Source of the DNA: Aphelocoma coerulescens
Taxonomy: Eukaryota > Chordata > Aves > Passeriformes > Corvidae
Assembly (NCBI RefSeq): GCF_041296385.1
Contig: NW_027184084.1
Location: 2,418,001 to 2,482,000 of the forward strand
Direction of reading: 5' to 3'
Length of the DNA: 64,000 nt
Below, one piece after another: positions 1-9,881 of the stretch; the stretch's first letter is position 1; each line of letters starts with the position of its first letter. Position numbers and translations under genes: made by a program. The notes below the pieces were generated by a model. That model ran no database searches. It saw only the letters and a list, made by a program, of their open reading frames with translations, and was not told the DNA's origin.

Positions 1-1
1 G

Positions 2-1093
2 GCTCCTGTCACGAGGAAAAAACACACAACCAAAACTGATCACCCAGTGAAAGATGATGATGATGCAGGGGAAGGAACCTCAAAACCACCAACCTACTCT
101 GGCACAGAAACCACTACTGAGTCCATGTCCATAAAGGACCTTCACAGCCTAAGAAAGGACTACACCTGACAGTCTGATGAATCCGTAATAAGTTGGATGG
201 TCCATATTTGGGATGCTGCAGGTGATGATGTGATGCTGGAAGGTGCCGAAGCGAGGCATTTGGGATCCCTGTCACATGACCCAGTTATCGACCAAATGAT
301 GATAAGGGCAGCTGATTCTGCCAGTCTCTGGAAACGGGTCTTGAATGGCATGAGGGATAGATATCTGTGCACAGGTGATTTCTATATGCAGCAAACCCAG
401 TGGAAGACCATAGAACAAGGGATCCAGTGCCTGAGAGTACTAGGAGTGGTAGAGATTGTCTTCACAGATGACCCAGGATGGAGGAGTCCAGACCGGGTCA
501 GAGTTAATCCATTCATTTGGCGAAAAATCATACAGCTTGAGCCACAAGAATATGCTTCTGCTTTAACAGTAATGAAACCAAACTACGGTGCGAATGAGAC
601 CGTGCAGGATATGGCAGTGAAGCTCCGAGCATATGCAGATTCTGTGCATGGCCCAACACATGCAAAAGTTGCAGCTGTGGAAACACGTATGCAGAAAGTG
701 GAAGATAAGATAGAGAAGATGTACCAGAAACGCAAGAAGGAGATCAAAGAGGGCCTTCTCCAAAACTCGGCAGTACAGATCAGAGATTCTGATACCCAAC
801 GCGGACGTTCCCCAGAGAGAAAGTACATCCAACAAAGGGAGCTGTGGGATTTCCTGTGTGACAGTGGGGAAAACATGAGGAGGTGGGAAGGACAACCCAC
901 TTCTGCTCTGGCAGCACGAGCACGTGAATTGCAGGAGTGCAAGCCTCAGAAAGGAGATTCTACCAAAAAGGAAGTAGCTCCAGTTGCCTGTAGCCAAACT
1001 GCTGGAAATTATGGAAAAGACAATGACATGTCCAATTCCCATGAAGGAACCGCTAAGATGCAGGCCCAGGGAAAGAAGGATAACCAGGCATAG
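2..1093 (+). pseudogene. gag: ERV-L gag fragment (copy 1)
   Basis: Carboxy-terminal part of the ERV-L Gag structural protein. It matches the Gag of copy 2 (20163-22175) over most of its length, including the segments ending in GTAKMQAQGKKDNQA here and GTSSMYAQGKNDNQG there. The frame is open from base 2 except for a TGA at 167-169, where copy 2 reads on. The frame ends at TAG 1091-1093 and continues directly into protease. A charged stretch around 690-760 (KVEDKIEKMYQKRKKEI) looks like coiled coil. The N-terminus is outside the window. Confidence 0.85.
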
Positions 1094-1495
1094 AGGGGCC
1101 CTGCCTCTAGCCAGGTAGAGGGCAGGGAAAAATGTGTTTTTTGGACTGTGTGGATTCGTTGGCCTGGTACATCAGAACCACAAAAATATGATGCCATGGT
1201 TGACACTGGTGCGCAGTGTACAATAATCCCATCACAACATGTGGGGGTAGAATCTGTTTCTATTTCTGGTGTACCAGGTGGATACAAAGATTTGACCTTG
1301 GTGGAAGCTGAGGTGAGCCTGACTAGAAATGAGTGGAAGAAACATCTCATTGTGACTGGTCCAGAGGCCCCGTGCATTTTGGGCATAGACTTCCTCCAGA
1401 ACGGGTATTTTAGAGTCCCAAAGGGACTCAAGTGGGCTTTTGGAATAGCTGCTGTGGAGACAGAGGGCATTAAGCAATTGAACACTTTGCCCTGA
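1094..1495 (+). CDS. pro: ERV-L protease domain (copy 1), bounded by in-frame stops
   Basis: Retroviral aspartic protease, which cleaves Gag and Gag-Pol. The active-site motif VDTGAQC is at about 1199-1219 and a second conserved motif (ILGIDFL) at about 1376-1396. The frame follows the gag TAG (1091-1093) with no interruption (RGPASSQ...), and ends at TGA 1493-1495, after which pol continues in the same frame. There is no clear AUG at its start, so expression would need stop-codon readthrough. The frame is intact. Confidence 0.8.
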   Translation, partial: RGPASSQVEGREKCVFWTVWIRWPGTSEPQKYDAMVDTGAQCTIIPSQHVGVESVSISGVPGGYKDLTLVEAEVSLTRNEWKKHLIVTGPEAPCILGIDFLQNGYFRVPKGLKWAFGIAAVETEGIKQLNTLP

Positions 1496-4283
1496 CTATC
1501 AGAGAACCCATCTGCAGTCGGCCTTCTGAAGGTGGAAGAACAAAGAGTACCAATTGCTACCTCAACAGTGCATCGCCGACAGTACCGGACAACTGGAGAT
1601 GCTGTGATTCCCATCCACAAGATGATCAGTGAGCTAGAGAGCCAAGAGGTGGTCAGCAAGACCCACTCACCCTTCAATAGTCCCATTTGGCCTGTGCGCA
1701 AGTCTGACGGGGAATGGAGATTGACAGTGGACTATCGTGCCTTGAATGAAGTGACTCCACCACTGAGCGCTGCTGTGCCGGACATGTTGGAGCTCCAGTA
1801 CAAGCTGGAGTCCAAAGCAGCCAAGTGGTATGCCACTAATGACATTGCTAATACATTTTTCTCCATTCCTCTGGCAGCAGAGTGCAGGCCTCAGTTTGCC
1901 TTCACCTGGAGGGGTGTGCAGTACACCTGGAACCGACTGCCCCAGGGGTGGAAGTACAGTCCCACCATCTGCCACGGACTGATCCAGGCTGCACTGGAAG
2001 AGGGTGAGGCCCCAGAACATCTGCAGTACATATATGACATCATTGTGTGGGGGAACATGGCATTGGAGGTATTTGAGAAAGGAGAGAGAATCATCCAAAT
2101 TCTCCTGGAAGCTGGTTTCGCCATCAAGAAGAGCAAAGTCAAGGGACCTGCCCAAGAGATCCAGTTCCTGGGATTGAAATGTGAAATAGCAAGATGGACA
2201 GCGTCAGATTCCCACTGAGGTTGTTAATAAGATCACAGCAATGTCTCCACCAACCAACAAGAAGGAGATGCAAGCTTTCCTAGGTCCCATAGGTTTCTGG
2301 AGGATGCATATTCCTGAGTACACCCAGATTGTTAGTCCTCTTTACCTGGTTACCCGCAAGAAGAACGATTTCCATTGGGGCCCTGAACAGCATCCAGCTT
2401 TTGCCCAAATCAAGCAGGACATCGCTCATGCCGGGGCCCTTCGCCCAGTCAGGACAGGACCCAAAGTGAAGAATGTGCTCTACTCTGCAGCTGGGAGCCA
2501 TGGTCTGTCCTGGAGCCTTTGGCAGAAGGTGCCTGGTGAGACTCGAGGTCGACCACTGGGATTCTGGAGCCAGAGCTACAGAGGGTCTGAAGCCAAATAC
2601 ACCCCAACAGAGAAGGAAATCTTGGCAGCCTATGAAGGAATCCAAGCCGCCACAGAGGTAATCAGCACTGAAGCACAACTCCTCCTGGCACCCCGACTAC
2701 CGGTGCTAGGGTGGATGTTCAAAGCAAAGGTTCCCTCTACCCACCATGCCACCAATGCCACATGGAGCAAATGGATTGCTCTCATCACACAGTGGGCCTG
2801 TATCGGGAAACTGAATCGCCCTGGGATTTTGGAAATAATCGCAAATTGGCCTGGAGGTGAAAACTTTGGTCTCACTGATGAAGAGGAACAAGAACAAGTG
2901 ACACGTGCTGAAGAAGCTCCACCATACAACCAACTGCCATCAGAAGACACACGCTACGCTCTTTTAACCGATGGTTCTTGTCGCATCGTAGGGATGAAAC
3001 GAAAGTGGAAAGCAGCTGTATGGAGTCCCACATGATGGGTTGCAGAAGCTACTGAAGGGGAAGGTGGATCAAGCCAACTCGCTGAACTCAAAGCTGTTCA
3101 ACTAGCCTTGGACATTGAGGAAAGAGAGAAGTGACCAAACCTTCACCTCTACACTGATTCATGGACTGTAGCCAATGCTCTATGGGGATGGCTGGAAAAG
3201 TGGGAAAAAGCTAATTTGCAGCGTAGGGGAAAACCAATCTGGGATGCTGAAGAGTGGAAAGACATCGCTGCCCAAGTAAGAAAGCTGGTTGTGAAAGTCT
3301 GCCATGTAGATGCCCATGTCCCCAAGAGCAGGGCTAATGAAGAACACCAAAACAACAAGCAGGTAGATCAGGCTGCAAAGATAGAAGTGTCACAGGTAGA
3401 CTTGGACTGGAAACACAAGGGAGAGTTGTTCCTAGCTCGATGGGCCCATGATGCCTCAGGCCATCAGGGCAGAGATGCCACCTATAGGTGGGCACGAGAT
3501 CGAGGGGTGGATCTGACCATGGACAGTATCTCCCAGGTGATCCATGATTGTGAGACATGCGCTGCAATCAAGCAGGCCAAGCGGGTGAAGACCCTGTGGT
3601 ATGGTGGGCGATGGTCCAAATGCAAGGAAGGGGAGGCCTGGCAGATTGATTTTATCACACTGCCTCAAACATGCCAAGGCAAGTGCTATGTGCTCACAAT
3701 GGTAGAAGCCACCACGGGATGGCTGGAGACCTACCCTGTGCCTCATGCTACAGCCTGGAACACCATCCTGGGCATTGAAAAGCAAGTCCTTTGGAGGCAT
3801 GGCACCCCTGAGAGAATTGAATCTGAAAATGGGACTCCTTTTAAGAATAGCCTTATTAACACCTGGGCTAGAGAACATGGCATTGAGTGGGTGTACCATA
3901 TCCCTTACCATGCACCAGCTGCAGGCAAAGTGGAACCGTGCAATGGATTGTTGAAAACCACTTTGAAGGCACTAGGTGGGGGAACTTTCAAAAATTGGGA
4001 GCAGCATCTAGCAAAGGCTACCTGGTTAGTTAACACCCGAGGTTCCACCAATAGAGCTGGTCCAGCCCAATCTGAATCCCTGCATACAGTAGATGGAGAT
4101 AAGGTCCCAGTAGTGCATGTCAGAGGTCTGTTAGGAAAAACTGTTTGGATTAATTCTGCCTTGAGTACAGACAAACCCATCCTTGGGGTTGTTTTTGCTC
4201 AGGGACCTGGATGCACATGGTGGATAATGCAGAAAGATGGAACAACATGTTGTGTACCACAGGGAGATACGATTGTTGTGTGA
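1496..4283 (+). pseudogene. pol: ERV-L pol (RT-RNase H-integrase), inactivated
   Basis: Polymerase polyprotein in the order RT (to about 2760), RNase H (about 2950-3330) and integrase (about 3400-4283). Breaks: a frameshift near 2180-2240, TGA at 3033-3035 and TGA at 3133-3135. The RT active site reads YIYD (2027-2038) where copy 2 has YIDD, so it could not polymerise. In integrase the second catalytic Asp is Glu (ESENG instead of ESDNG), although the zinc-binding CETC pair is kept. An old copy, clearly homologous to 22614-25358. Confidence 0.9.
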
Positions 4284-4438
4284 AAACCATCTGTAATGTG
4301 AAATGCCTGTATACTACTGCTTGCTGAGTGTCACTGTCACTGTTTGTACATAGCTGTGTATATATATATGTATTAATGTGTGTGTGTAGAATTAGAATAT
4401 ATTCTTTTGGGCATTGAGCCAACAATATGGGATAAGGG

Positions 4439-5080
4439 TGGAATTTCTTGGGGTGACTTTATGATGTGTATCCCATATCGCTGCCTTATGCCCAGGAATT
4501 AATTTTGTTCTCTTCGATGCCTTTAAACTGAGCCTGAGAGGGGGAGGAAAAACTGAGCAAAACTTTTTCAAAGCAGTTTGCAGCTTGTTCAAAGTCACAC
4601 AGAGATAGCGACTTTTTTTCAGCTGCGGCAGGGGAGCAAGGAAGCACCTGGCTTGCGGGTTTTTTTCCAGTCAGCTTTTGGCCAGTGGTTCAGCTTTCTT
4701 TTCCTCTGGAGAGATACTGAGAGTTGAATTTTTTTCCTGCCTTGGAATTTTGCATTTTCTCCCTTTTCTGCTGGACTGCTTCAATATCAGAACACATTGG
4801 GAGGACTTTCCACCGAGCACAGAGGTCCTGGCCCTGGGCCAAGCCCCAGCTCCAAGGAGACCAAAGGGAGGACTCTAACACTTTCCCAGGTTTTTTCTCC
4901 ACAGCAGGAGATTTTATTATTTAGCATTATTTTCCTTTTCCCCTGTGTTTGTTAAAGAAATAGTTTTTATCTCTTTCACTTTCCTTTGAGGAAAATTTAT
5001 TTTTCCTGAACCTGGTGGGGGAGGGGGTGGTTGTGCCTTCTCTAAGAGGATATATTTCTAAATTTGACCAAACCGGGACA
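4439..5080 (+). repeat. ERV-L copy 1 3' LTR
   Basis: Starts TGGAATTTCTTGGG just after a purine run (gataaggg) and ends CCGGGACA, matching the CCGAGACA end of the copy 2 5' LTR. About 642 bp. Small reading frames inside it are not genes. The 155 bp before it (4284-4438) is AT-rich 3' untranslated sequence with TATATATA and TGTG runs. Confidence 0.7.
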
Positions 5081-5215
5081 GATAAAGAAATATCAGAGAT
5101 CCGATATGGCTTATACCTCCACCTCCCATGCCTATGGGGTTGCTACCCACATCAGGGGTATATGATCTCGGTGGCAAGTACAGTGGTCAATTCAGTCTTG
5201 CCCTCTATTTCCTCG

Positions 5216-5686
5216 TCACTTCCTTTCTGATAATTTCCAGGCAAATTGCTTTTGACACTTCTTAATTGTAGCTTCCCACCATTCCTCAGGTATCTCCCAT
5301 TCAACAGGCACTAGTAATTCCCATCCACAAAGCAAGGTTACTATTTCAGCTGTTCTTTGCTCTACCTGGATGGGGAGTAGATTTGGCGTTTGACACTTCA
5401 TGCAATGAGAGAGTCATTTTAGTGAACTACAATACCAATATTTTTTACAGTCTAGACATTTACATTTAACCCAGCTACCATGTCCAGTATTGGGGTGGAT
5501 CAGACAGGGTATATGGTATGGCACTGTTGGAGGTAGCAATTCCTCCTCCTTTTTACATAAGTCACAGGCTAAGGCCAGAATATGAGAACCCTCAGCCTGA
5601 AATAGTCCTGACCCTCCTGTTTGGAGTGGAAGTATTCCTCCCCAAGGAGGGTACTGGAGGTGTCTCAGGACTTGTCCAGGCAACAC
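5216..5686 (-). pseudogene. Cys-rich accessory reading frame (class I #A)
   Basis: Not a gene I recognise. One minus frame with a single TGA at 5414-5416. It holds CDLCKK, then CKCLDCKKYWYC, then HCMKCQT, and after a gap LLCGWELLVPVEWEIPEEWW. The same pattern of paired Cys, then [LI]C.GW/GK, then an acidic WE segment recurs at 46640-46870 and, more weakly, at 36798-37000. It sits downstream of integrase, where env or accessory genes lie. The spacing could bind zinc, but function is unknown. Confidence 0.45.
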
Positions 5687-5757
5687 TTGAAACCACTGAT
5701 ATAAGCTTGGCCTTATTTCCCAATCAGGTGTGATTTTTGGAGTATCCCTTGGATCAC

Positions 5758-6319
5758 TATACTAGTTTGAAAACAAACCAGTGGGAGGCACCAAGTCAGA
5801 ATAACAATTTAATGGGGAAATTAAAGAAAAGGAAAAATCTAAAAGAAAACACTGGTTCAAATTTACAGTCAAGATACAACCTGAGTCCCTGTTAGTCAGG
5901 GTGGTGGTAGCAGTCTGGTAGAATGGCAGCTGCAGTCCTCTGAAGTGGTGACCCTGTAGAAAAAGGGTCTGCTCTTCCTCTGAAGGTCCAGTGGTGGCTG
6001 TGTAGCTCCTGTCCTCTGGAAATCCAGTGGAAAGGGTTGTCTCTGGTGCTCAGCATCTCAGATTATATCCACAATGGGATGCTTGGTTCCTCCCCCTGGG
6101 TGGAGCATCTCACACTGGGGTAATGAGTCATGAGGCCAAGTGTTGATTAGGCTCATTAACAGAAGATAGTCTGGAGGGAGTTATCTCTGAGTCATGTGGC
6201 AGGACAATGATGGGCCATTAACAGAAAGATAGTCTGGGGGGAGGAGGCAAGGAAACACTGCCCCACCTGATTTCAACAGCTCATGAGGATGGTAATAGAA
6301 TACAATGCAACCCAGGACA
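5758..6319 (-). repeat. Solo LTR A (family TGTCCTGGG...CTAGTACA)
   Basis: 562 bp, read on minus from TGTCCTGGGTTGCA to AACTAGTATA. Flanked by near-identical 5-bp duplications, atcac (5753-5757) and atcat (6320-6324). An ATTAAA-type polyadenylation signal on minus lies near its 3' end. Two more copies are at 27630-28185 and 35629-36199. The family uses 5-bp duplications, consistent with ERV-L or class I. Confidence 0.75.
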
Positions 6320-6467
6320 ATCATTTGGGTCTTCCCAGTGCATTACCACCCAGTTCCCGCTTAAGAGTCAACTTGGTATCACCCGGATTAGATGTTATAG
6401 TCCACTCCTTAGGTTCTTCCACGGGTCCTCTGATTCTGCTGGCATGGATCCACCCTCGCTCCTTGGT

Positions 6468-7233
6468 TCAGATCGCTGCCTCAGTTGTCAGTAGTATCTG
6501 AAAAGGACCTTCCCATTGTGGAGTTAAAGATTGCTTTTTCCATGCTTTCACTATTACCCATTCCCCTGGATAGCTATTATGGATTTTAAATTCTAAAGGT
6601 GTCGTTTGAGGATTTATCCCTTTCAACTGCAAATTTTCAAGTGTTCTTGCAATTGTGGTGACATATTTTCTAACACTCATTTCCCGTACTTCATAGGTAG
6701 TAGTTTCATGTTGGGTTGGTCAGAAAGGGTGATCTGAACATCATCTCATAGGGTCATACTCCCAGGTCTGACCTGGGTTGTGTCCAAACCCTCAATAAAG
6801 CCAGAGGTAAGCATTTTACCCATGACATTTGAGTTTCAATTATTAATTTAGTTAAGGTTCTCTTTAAAGTCTGGTTCATCCTCTCTACCCATCCTGAACT
6901 CTGTGGGTGCCATGGGGTATGTAGTTTCCACTTTATTTCCAAGGCTTGAGTTAGTTGCTGTGGAACTTTTGATGTAAAGTGTGTTTCTCTATCTGAATCT
7001 ATCTTATTAATCATTCCATACCTGGGAATAATTTGTTCTAAGAGGGTTTTACATACTACATTGGCTGTGGCTCTGACAGTGGGAACAGCTTCCACCCAAT
7101 GGGTAAGATGGTCTGTTATTACTAACAAGAATTCCCACCTCTGTACTTGGGGGAGTTCGGTAAAGTCCACTTGGATACTTTGAAATGGTCGGAGAGCTAA
7201 CTCGTGACCTCCTGAAGTTGTTTTTCTCATCAC
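6468..7233 (-). pseudogene. pol: Class I integrase fragment (#A)
   Basis: Gammaretrovirus-like integrase that would join viral cDNA to the host genome. The catalytic core is readable, with the first Asp in QVDFTELPQ, the second in DSDRETHF and the Glu in GWVERMNQ. A C-terminal part (about 6468-6680) has PQWEGPFQILLTT, typical of the class I integrase tail. The N-terminal zinc domain, RNase H and RT are missing: gag ends at 7257 and integrase starts within 30 bases, so an internal deletion joined them. A break near 6680-6754 separates core and tail. Confidence 0.8.
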
Positions 7234-7256
7234 CTTTTTATTTACTTTTTGGGAAA

Positions 7257-7625
7257 CTATACATCTCTCCTGACATAAACTTTTTGATCCTCTTTTAATA
7301 AATCATTTAATGATCCTTCGTGCCAGTCTTCCAATTTTTCTAGTTTCTTCCTAATATCTGGCCAAGCATGAGTGACAAAACTGACTCTTAGTAGAGCCCG
7401 CCCAGCTACTGTCTCGGGATCTATTCCAGAAAATTGTTTCATATTTCTCCTAAGTCTGTCTAACCATTCAGTTAGAGACTCCTCCTTTCCCTGTTGCCCT
7501 TCAAAAGCCCTTTTTAAATTCTGCCCTTTCCGTGGGAAAGTCTCTGTGTGAAACCAAACAGTTTCAGCCTGAGAAATTTCAGGGAGTACCGAACTTGCAG
7601 GTGTTGTCTGGGACTGCTCCGGGGG
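7257..7625 (-). pseudogene. gag: Class I gag capsid/nucleocapsid-proximal fragment (#A)
   Basis: Part of a gamma-like Gag. The segment EESLTEWLDRLRRNMKQFSG then DPET is the equivalent of the ESPSEFLDRLSNAMRR / DPETEVG region in class I #3 gag (38055-38636). Its end, GSLNDLLKEDQKVY, matches the NLETLLEVEWKVF region of that gag. It is cut by the deletion that removed RT. The upstream portion of the same open frame (7630-7721) comes from an inserted LTR and is not Gag. Confidence 0.7.
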
Positions 7626-7629
7626 AGGC

Positions 7630-7866
7630 AAGGACAAAATTCTTTTGATCATAACAAGACTGTGGAAAACTGCCAATGTAGTCCAATTGTGTAGAAATAG
7701 AAATGTGTCCTGATAAGCCACTTAGGAGCTAACAAGCTGGTATACTATATAAGTGTCTTTAGACTGCTAATAAATGGGAGTGTATTTTTCAACCATATTG
7801 GTTTGGCGTCTGTTCGTCTCCCCCCGCCAGGGATCCGAGCTCCCCGTCCCGCCGCGGCTTCCGACA
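7630..7866 (+). repeat. LTR fragment inserted in class I #A gag
   Basis: Matches, in opposite orientation, the class II LTRs at 39416-39838 and 42806-43228: shared runs around aagctggtatactatataagtg and gctaataaa, then caaccatattgg. It has TATA (tatataag) and AATAAA in plus order. The right end is probably ...ccgaca at 7866. The start is truncated, and I find no clear target duplication. Confidence 0.55.
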
Positions 7867-8000
7867 GGGCGGGACACTGAAAGCGGGAGGCTGGGCTGCC
7901 ACTGGACCCGCAGGGGCTGGAGGGGGAGGCAGGAACTCCGGGGCTACCGGCGGAGCCGTTGCAGGCAACGCAGTGGGGGCAGGAGCAATAACACAATATG
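7867..8000 (-). pseudogene. gag: Pro-rich Gag linker of class I #A
   Basis: On minus this GC-rich stretch reads as a run of Pro and Ala (APAPTALPATAPPVAPEF and on), as in the linker between matrix and capsid of gamma-like Gag. It sits exactly between leader and capsid fragment, with the LTR fragment between. Bases 8001-8194 are AT-rich and hold nothing I can identify. Confidence 0.4.
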
Positions 8001-8194
8001 CCTCCCTCCAGAAAATAAAGTTATACTTCAGGGTTTAACATTTCTATCACATACATTTTGATTCATTCTCACTCACTCCTTTTTATTGTTCCAATATCTC
8101 TTTCTCAAGCACTATCAGTCACAACCACACAAGATTAAGGTACCTTTTAATTTCAAATCGTTGGCTAATATCCACCCATGGGCCCAATGTTCCA

Positions 8195-8360
8195 GGTTTC
8201 TTGGAGCAATCCTCAACTTAGCAGAATTAAGCCCAAATTTCTTGGATCCAACCCTCAATTCGGGAGGCTTAAAACCCCAAATTTCTTGGATTCAATCCTC
8301 AATTCAGCAGTCTTAAAACCCAAATTTCTTGGATTCAATCCTCAATCTGGCAAGTCTTTA
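8195..8360. repeat. Tandem repeat, four units of about 43 bp
   Basis: Four head-to-tail units sharing aaatttcttggat and caaycctcaat, starting near 8195, 8232, 8276 and 8319. The last two are nearly identical. They lie in the 5' leader or early gag region of class I #A. The rest of 8361-8642 is leader with poly-C/poly-A (8616-8640). Confidence 0.75.
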
Positions 8361-8648
8361 GGGGGTCTCTTAATTTTTGTCTCATTTCCTCGTGGTTTTT
8401 ACTAGGAAACTCTTGACTCCCTTTCTTCAAGGGATCCAATCCCAGTTAAACCGGGGGTTCTTTCACTCCTTTTATCTTTCGCTTTGCTTCTTGACTGACT
8501 GCTTCCCTCGCGGGAGAGCAGAAATGCAGCATCAGAAGCTCCTCACTCGCTTCGCAGGTCTGGGGGTAACCAGCCTGTGTCTCATACACACACTTTCATC
8601 CCCCATATCCGCTCCCCCCCCCCCAAAAAAAGAAAAAAAATACTCACC

Positions 8649-9024
8649 TGTAGATACAAAAATGCTGCTAGCGAGGATTTTCTTGTTATTTTCTAAGTCC
8701 GTGAGAGACTTTTCTCTCTCACAGAAGAGGTAGCAGGGAATGTAAACAACCCAGACACCTGCAACCTTGAAAAGTCTTGTTTATGGTATAGTAGAAAAAT
8801 ATTTTGACAATGGATGTTTTAGGATTTTAGCCAATCACCCCCAAGGGGTGGCTGGTCCTTTGTCCAATTAGACTAAGAAGAAAAAAGTCTATAAAAGGGT
8901 TTGTAAAATAATTAAATAAATCAATCTTGCTGCACAATTCCTGCCTGCTGGATCTTCTCCTCCTCCTCCTCCCTATGGCTGCGGGACACGGTGCTATACC
9001 GTAGGAACCAGGCCTGCGGTAATA
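8649..9024 (+). repeat. Class II #1 5' LTR (TG...TA ends)
   Basis: Starts TGTAGATAC, ends GGTAATA. It holds a TATA box (tataaaag, about 8892) and AATAAA (about 8915). The non-standard TA end is fixed by the target duplication and by two further copies with exact duplications (46899-52690, 53136-53510). Confidence 0.9.
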
Positions 9025-9026
9025 TT

Positions 9027-9044
9027 TGGTGCTACCCGACGTGA
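9027..9044 (+). other. Primer-binding site, class II #1
   Basis: TGGTGCTACCCGACGTGA, two bases after the LTR. The CCCGACGTGA core resembles tRNA-Trp type sites of avian alpharetroviruses, but the first bases differ, so the tRNA is uncertain. Provirus #2 has TGGTGCTGCCCGACGTGA at 47278. Confidence 0.7.
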
Positions 9045-9487
9045 TCTGCACTCTCTGACGTGTCCTGCTGCTGCGAGCCAAGCCGAATTCCCCTAGAGGT
9101 ACGCTGCTCCCCTTTGCCCCCCCGGGACCGGGAGGTCCGACAGAACTGAGAAATGGCAAACAGCAGCTCACAAACCGAAGCTGCGATGCTGGTCTGGAAA
9201 GGTGTGTTTAGTATAATGCACACCTCCATTCCTGAAAACTCAGTTCGGGAATTATTAGACTGGGCTACGTTAAAAGGGATTTCCATGGACAGAGATAGTG
9301 CCCTGGACTTTGCCTTATGGCAGGAACTCGGATGCGCTGTCCGACAGGAGCTCCCGACTGGGGACTCAGCAGCGTTAGAATTATGCAAAACCTGGCGTTC
9401 ATTATTTATCCTGCTGACAGACCTTGACTGTGATAGCAGGGCTGGATCACCTATCTCGGTGATGAGTGACGGAGGAATGTCCGAGGG

Positions 9488-9761
9488 TGTTGGGGTCTCC
9501 TCCCCCCGCCCCGGGAGCCCTGAGGGAGGCACGGGGTTTCCCTGCCCCTGCTCAGCCTCGTTCCCCATTGGTTGGTTTGTGTTCCCCTGCGCGGGCAAAG
9601 CAGCTCGGCTCCTGTGACTGTAGCAGTCTCTCGGCAGAGCCTGGCCATGCGGCTGGGGAAATAAACATCTCTGAAACATCTAGCAAGAATCCGTCCGTAT
9701 ATATTTCTTTTCCACGGGACTCCTGGTTGGATAAAGGTGTTGCAGTATCCCCACTGCAACA
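9488..9761 (+). repeat. CSD element copy 1 5' LTR
   Basis: TGTTGGGGTCTCC to CTGCAACA. It contains an inverted CCAAT box (ccattggttgg, about 9566) and AATAAA (about 9660). Confidence 0.92.
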
Positions 9762-9764
9762 TAA

Positions 9765-9782
9765 TGGTGGTGAATGCGGGCC
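9765..9782 (+). other. Putative PBS of CSD element copy 1
   Basis: TGGTGGTGAATGCGGGCC, three bases after the LTR; copy 2 has TGGTGGAGAATTGCTGGCC at 17757. The tRNA is not recognised. An ATG (9774) lies inside it, in frame with the CSD gene. Confidence 0.5.
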
Positions 9783-9881
9783 GAACGATCCCCGATCCCT
9801 AAGCGACTGATTTATGTGAGTAAACCCTGGAAACTTTGGATTCCTCTTCTTGGTTTTGTTTCGCTATTCCATATCTGGACT

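Larger units (their letters stand above)
1..5080 (+). mobile_element. ERV-L provirus copy 1, 3' part (gag-pro-pol-LTR)
   Basis: Class III (ERV-L type) endogenous retrovirus entering the window inside gag. Order is gag, pro, pol, 3' LTR, with no env. Gag, pro and pol lie in one frame separated by stop codons, as in copy 2 (19094-26445), to which it is closely similar throughout. It carries several nonsense changes, a frameshift and two lost catalytic residues, so it is dead. The bases after the LTR (gataa, 5081-5085) are the candidate 5-bp target duplication; its partner lies outside the window. Confidence 0.9.

Noticed and set aside
7774..8061. Basic Arg-rich short frames near 7774-8061
   Set aside because: Antisense of the Pro-rich gag linker of class I #A and LTR U5.
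8195..8360. CRISPR-like array
   Set aside because: Units are contiguous without unique spacers, and the context is a vertebrate ERV.
8178..8405. Repeat protein with FLGSNPQ-type units
   Set aside because: Product of the 43-bp tandem repeat in a leader on the other strand; no start or domain support.
9027..9044. Calling the class II PBS definitively tRNA-Trp
   Set aside because: The CCCGACGTGA core fits, but the first bases (TGGTGCTA / TGGTGCTG) do not match the known avian alpharetroviral site exactly.
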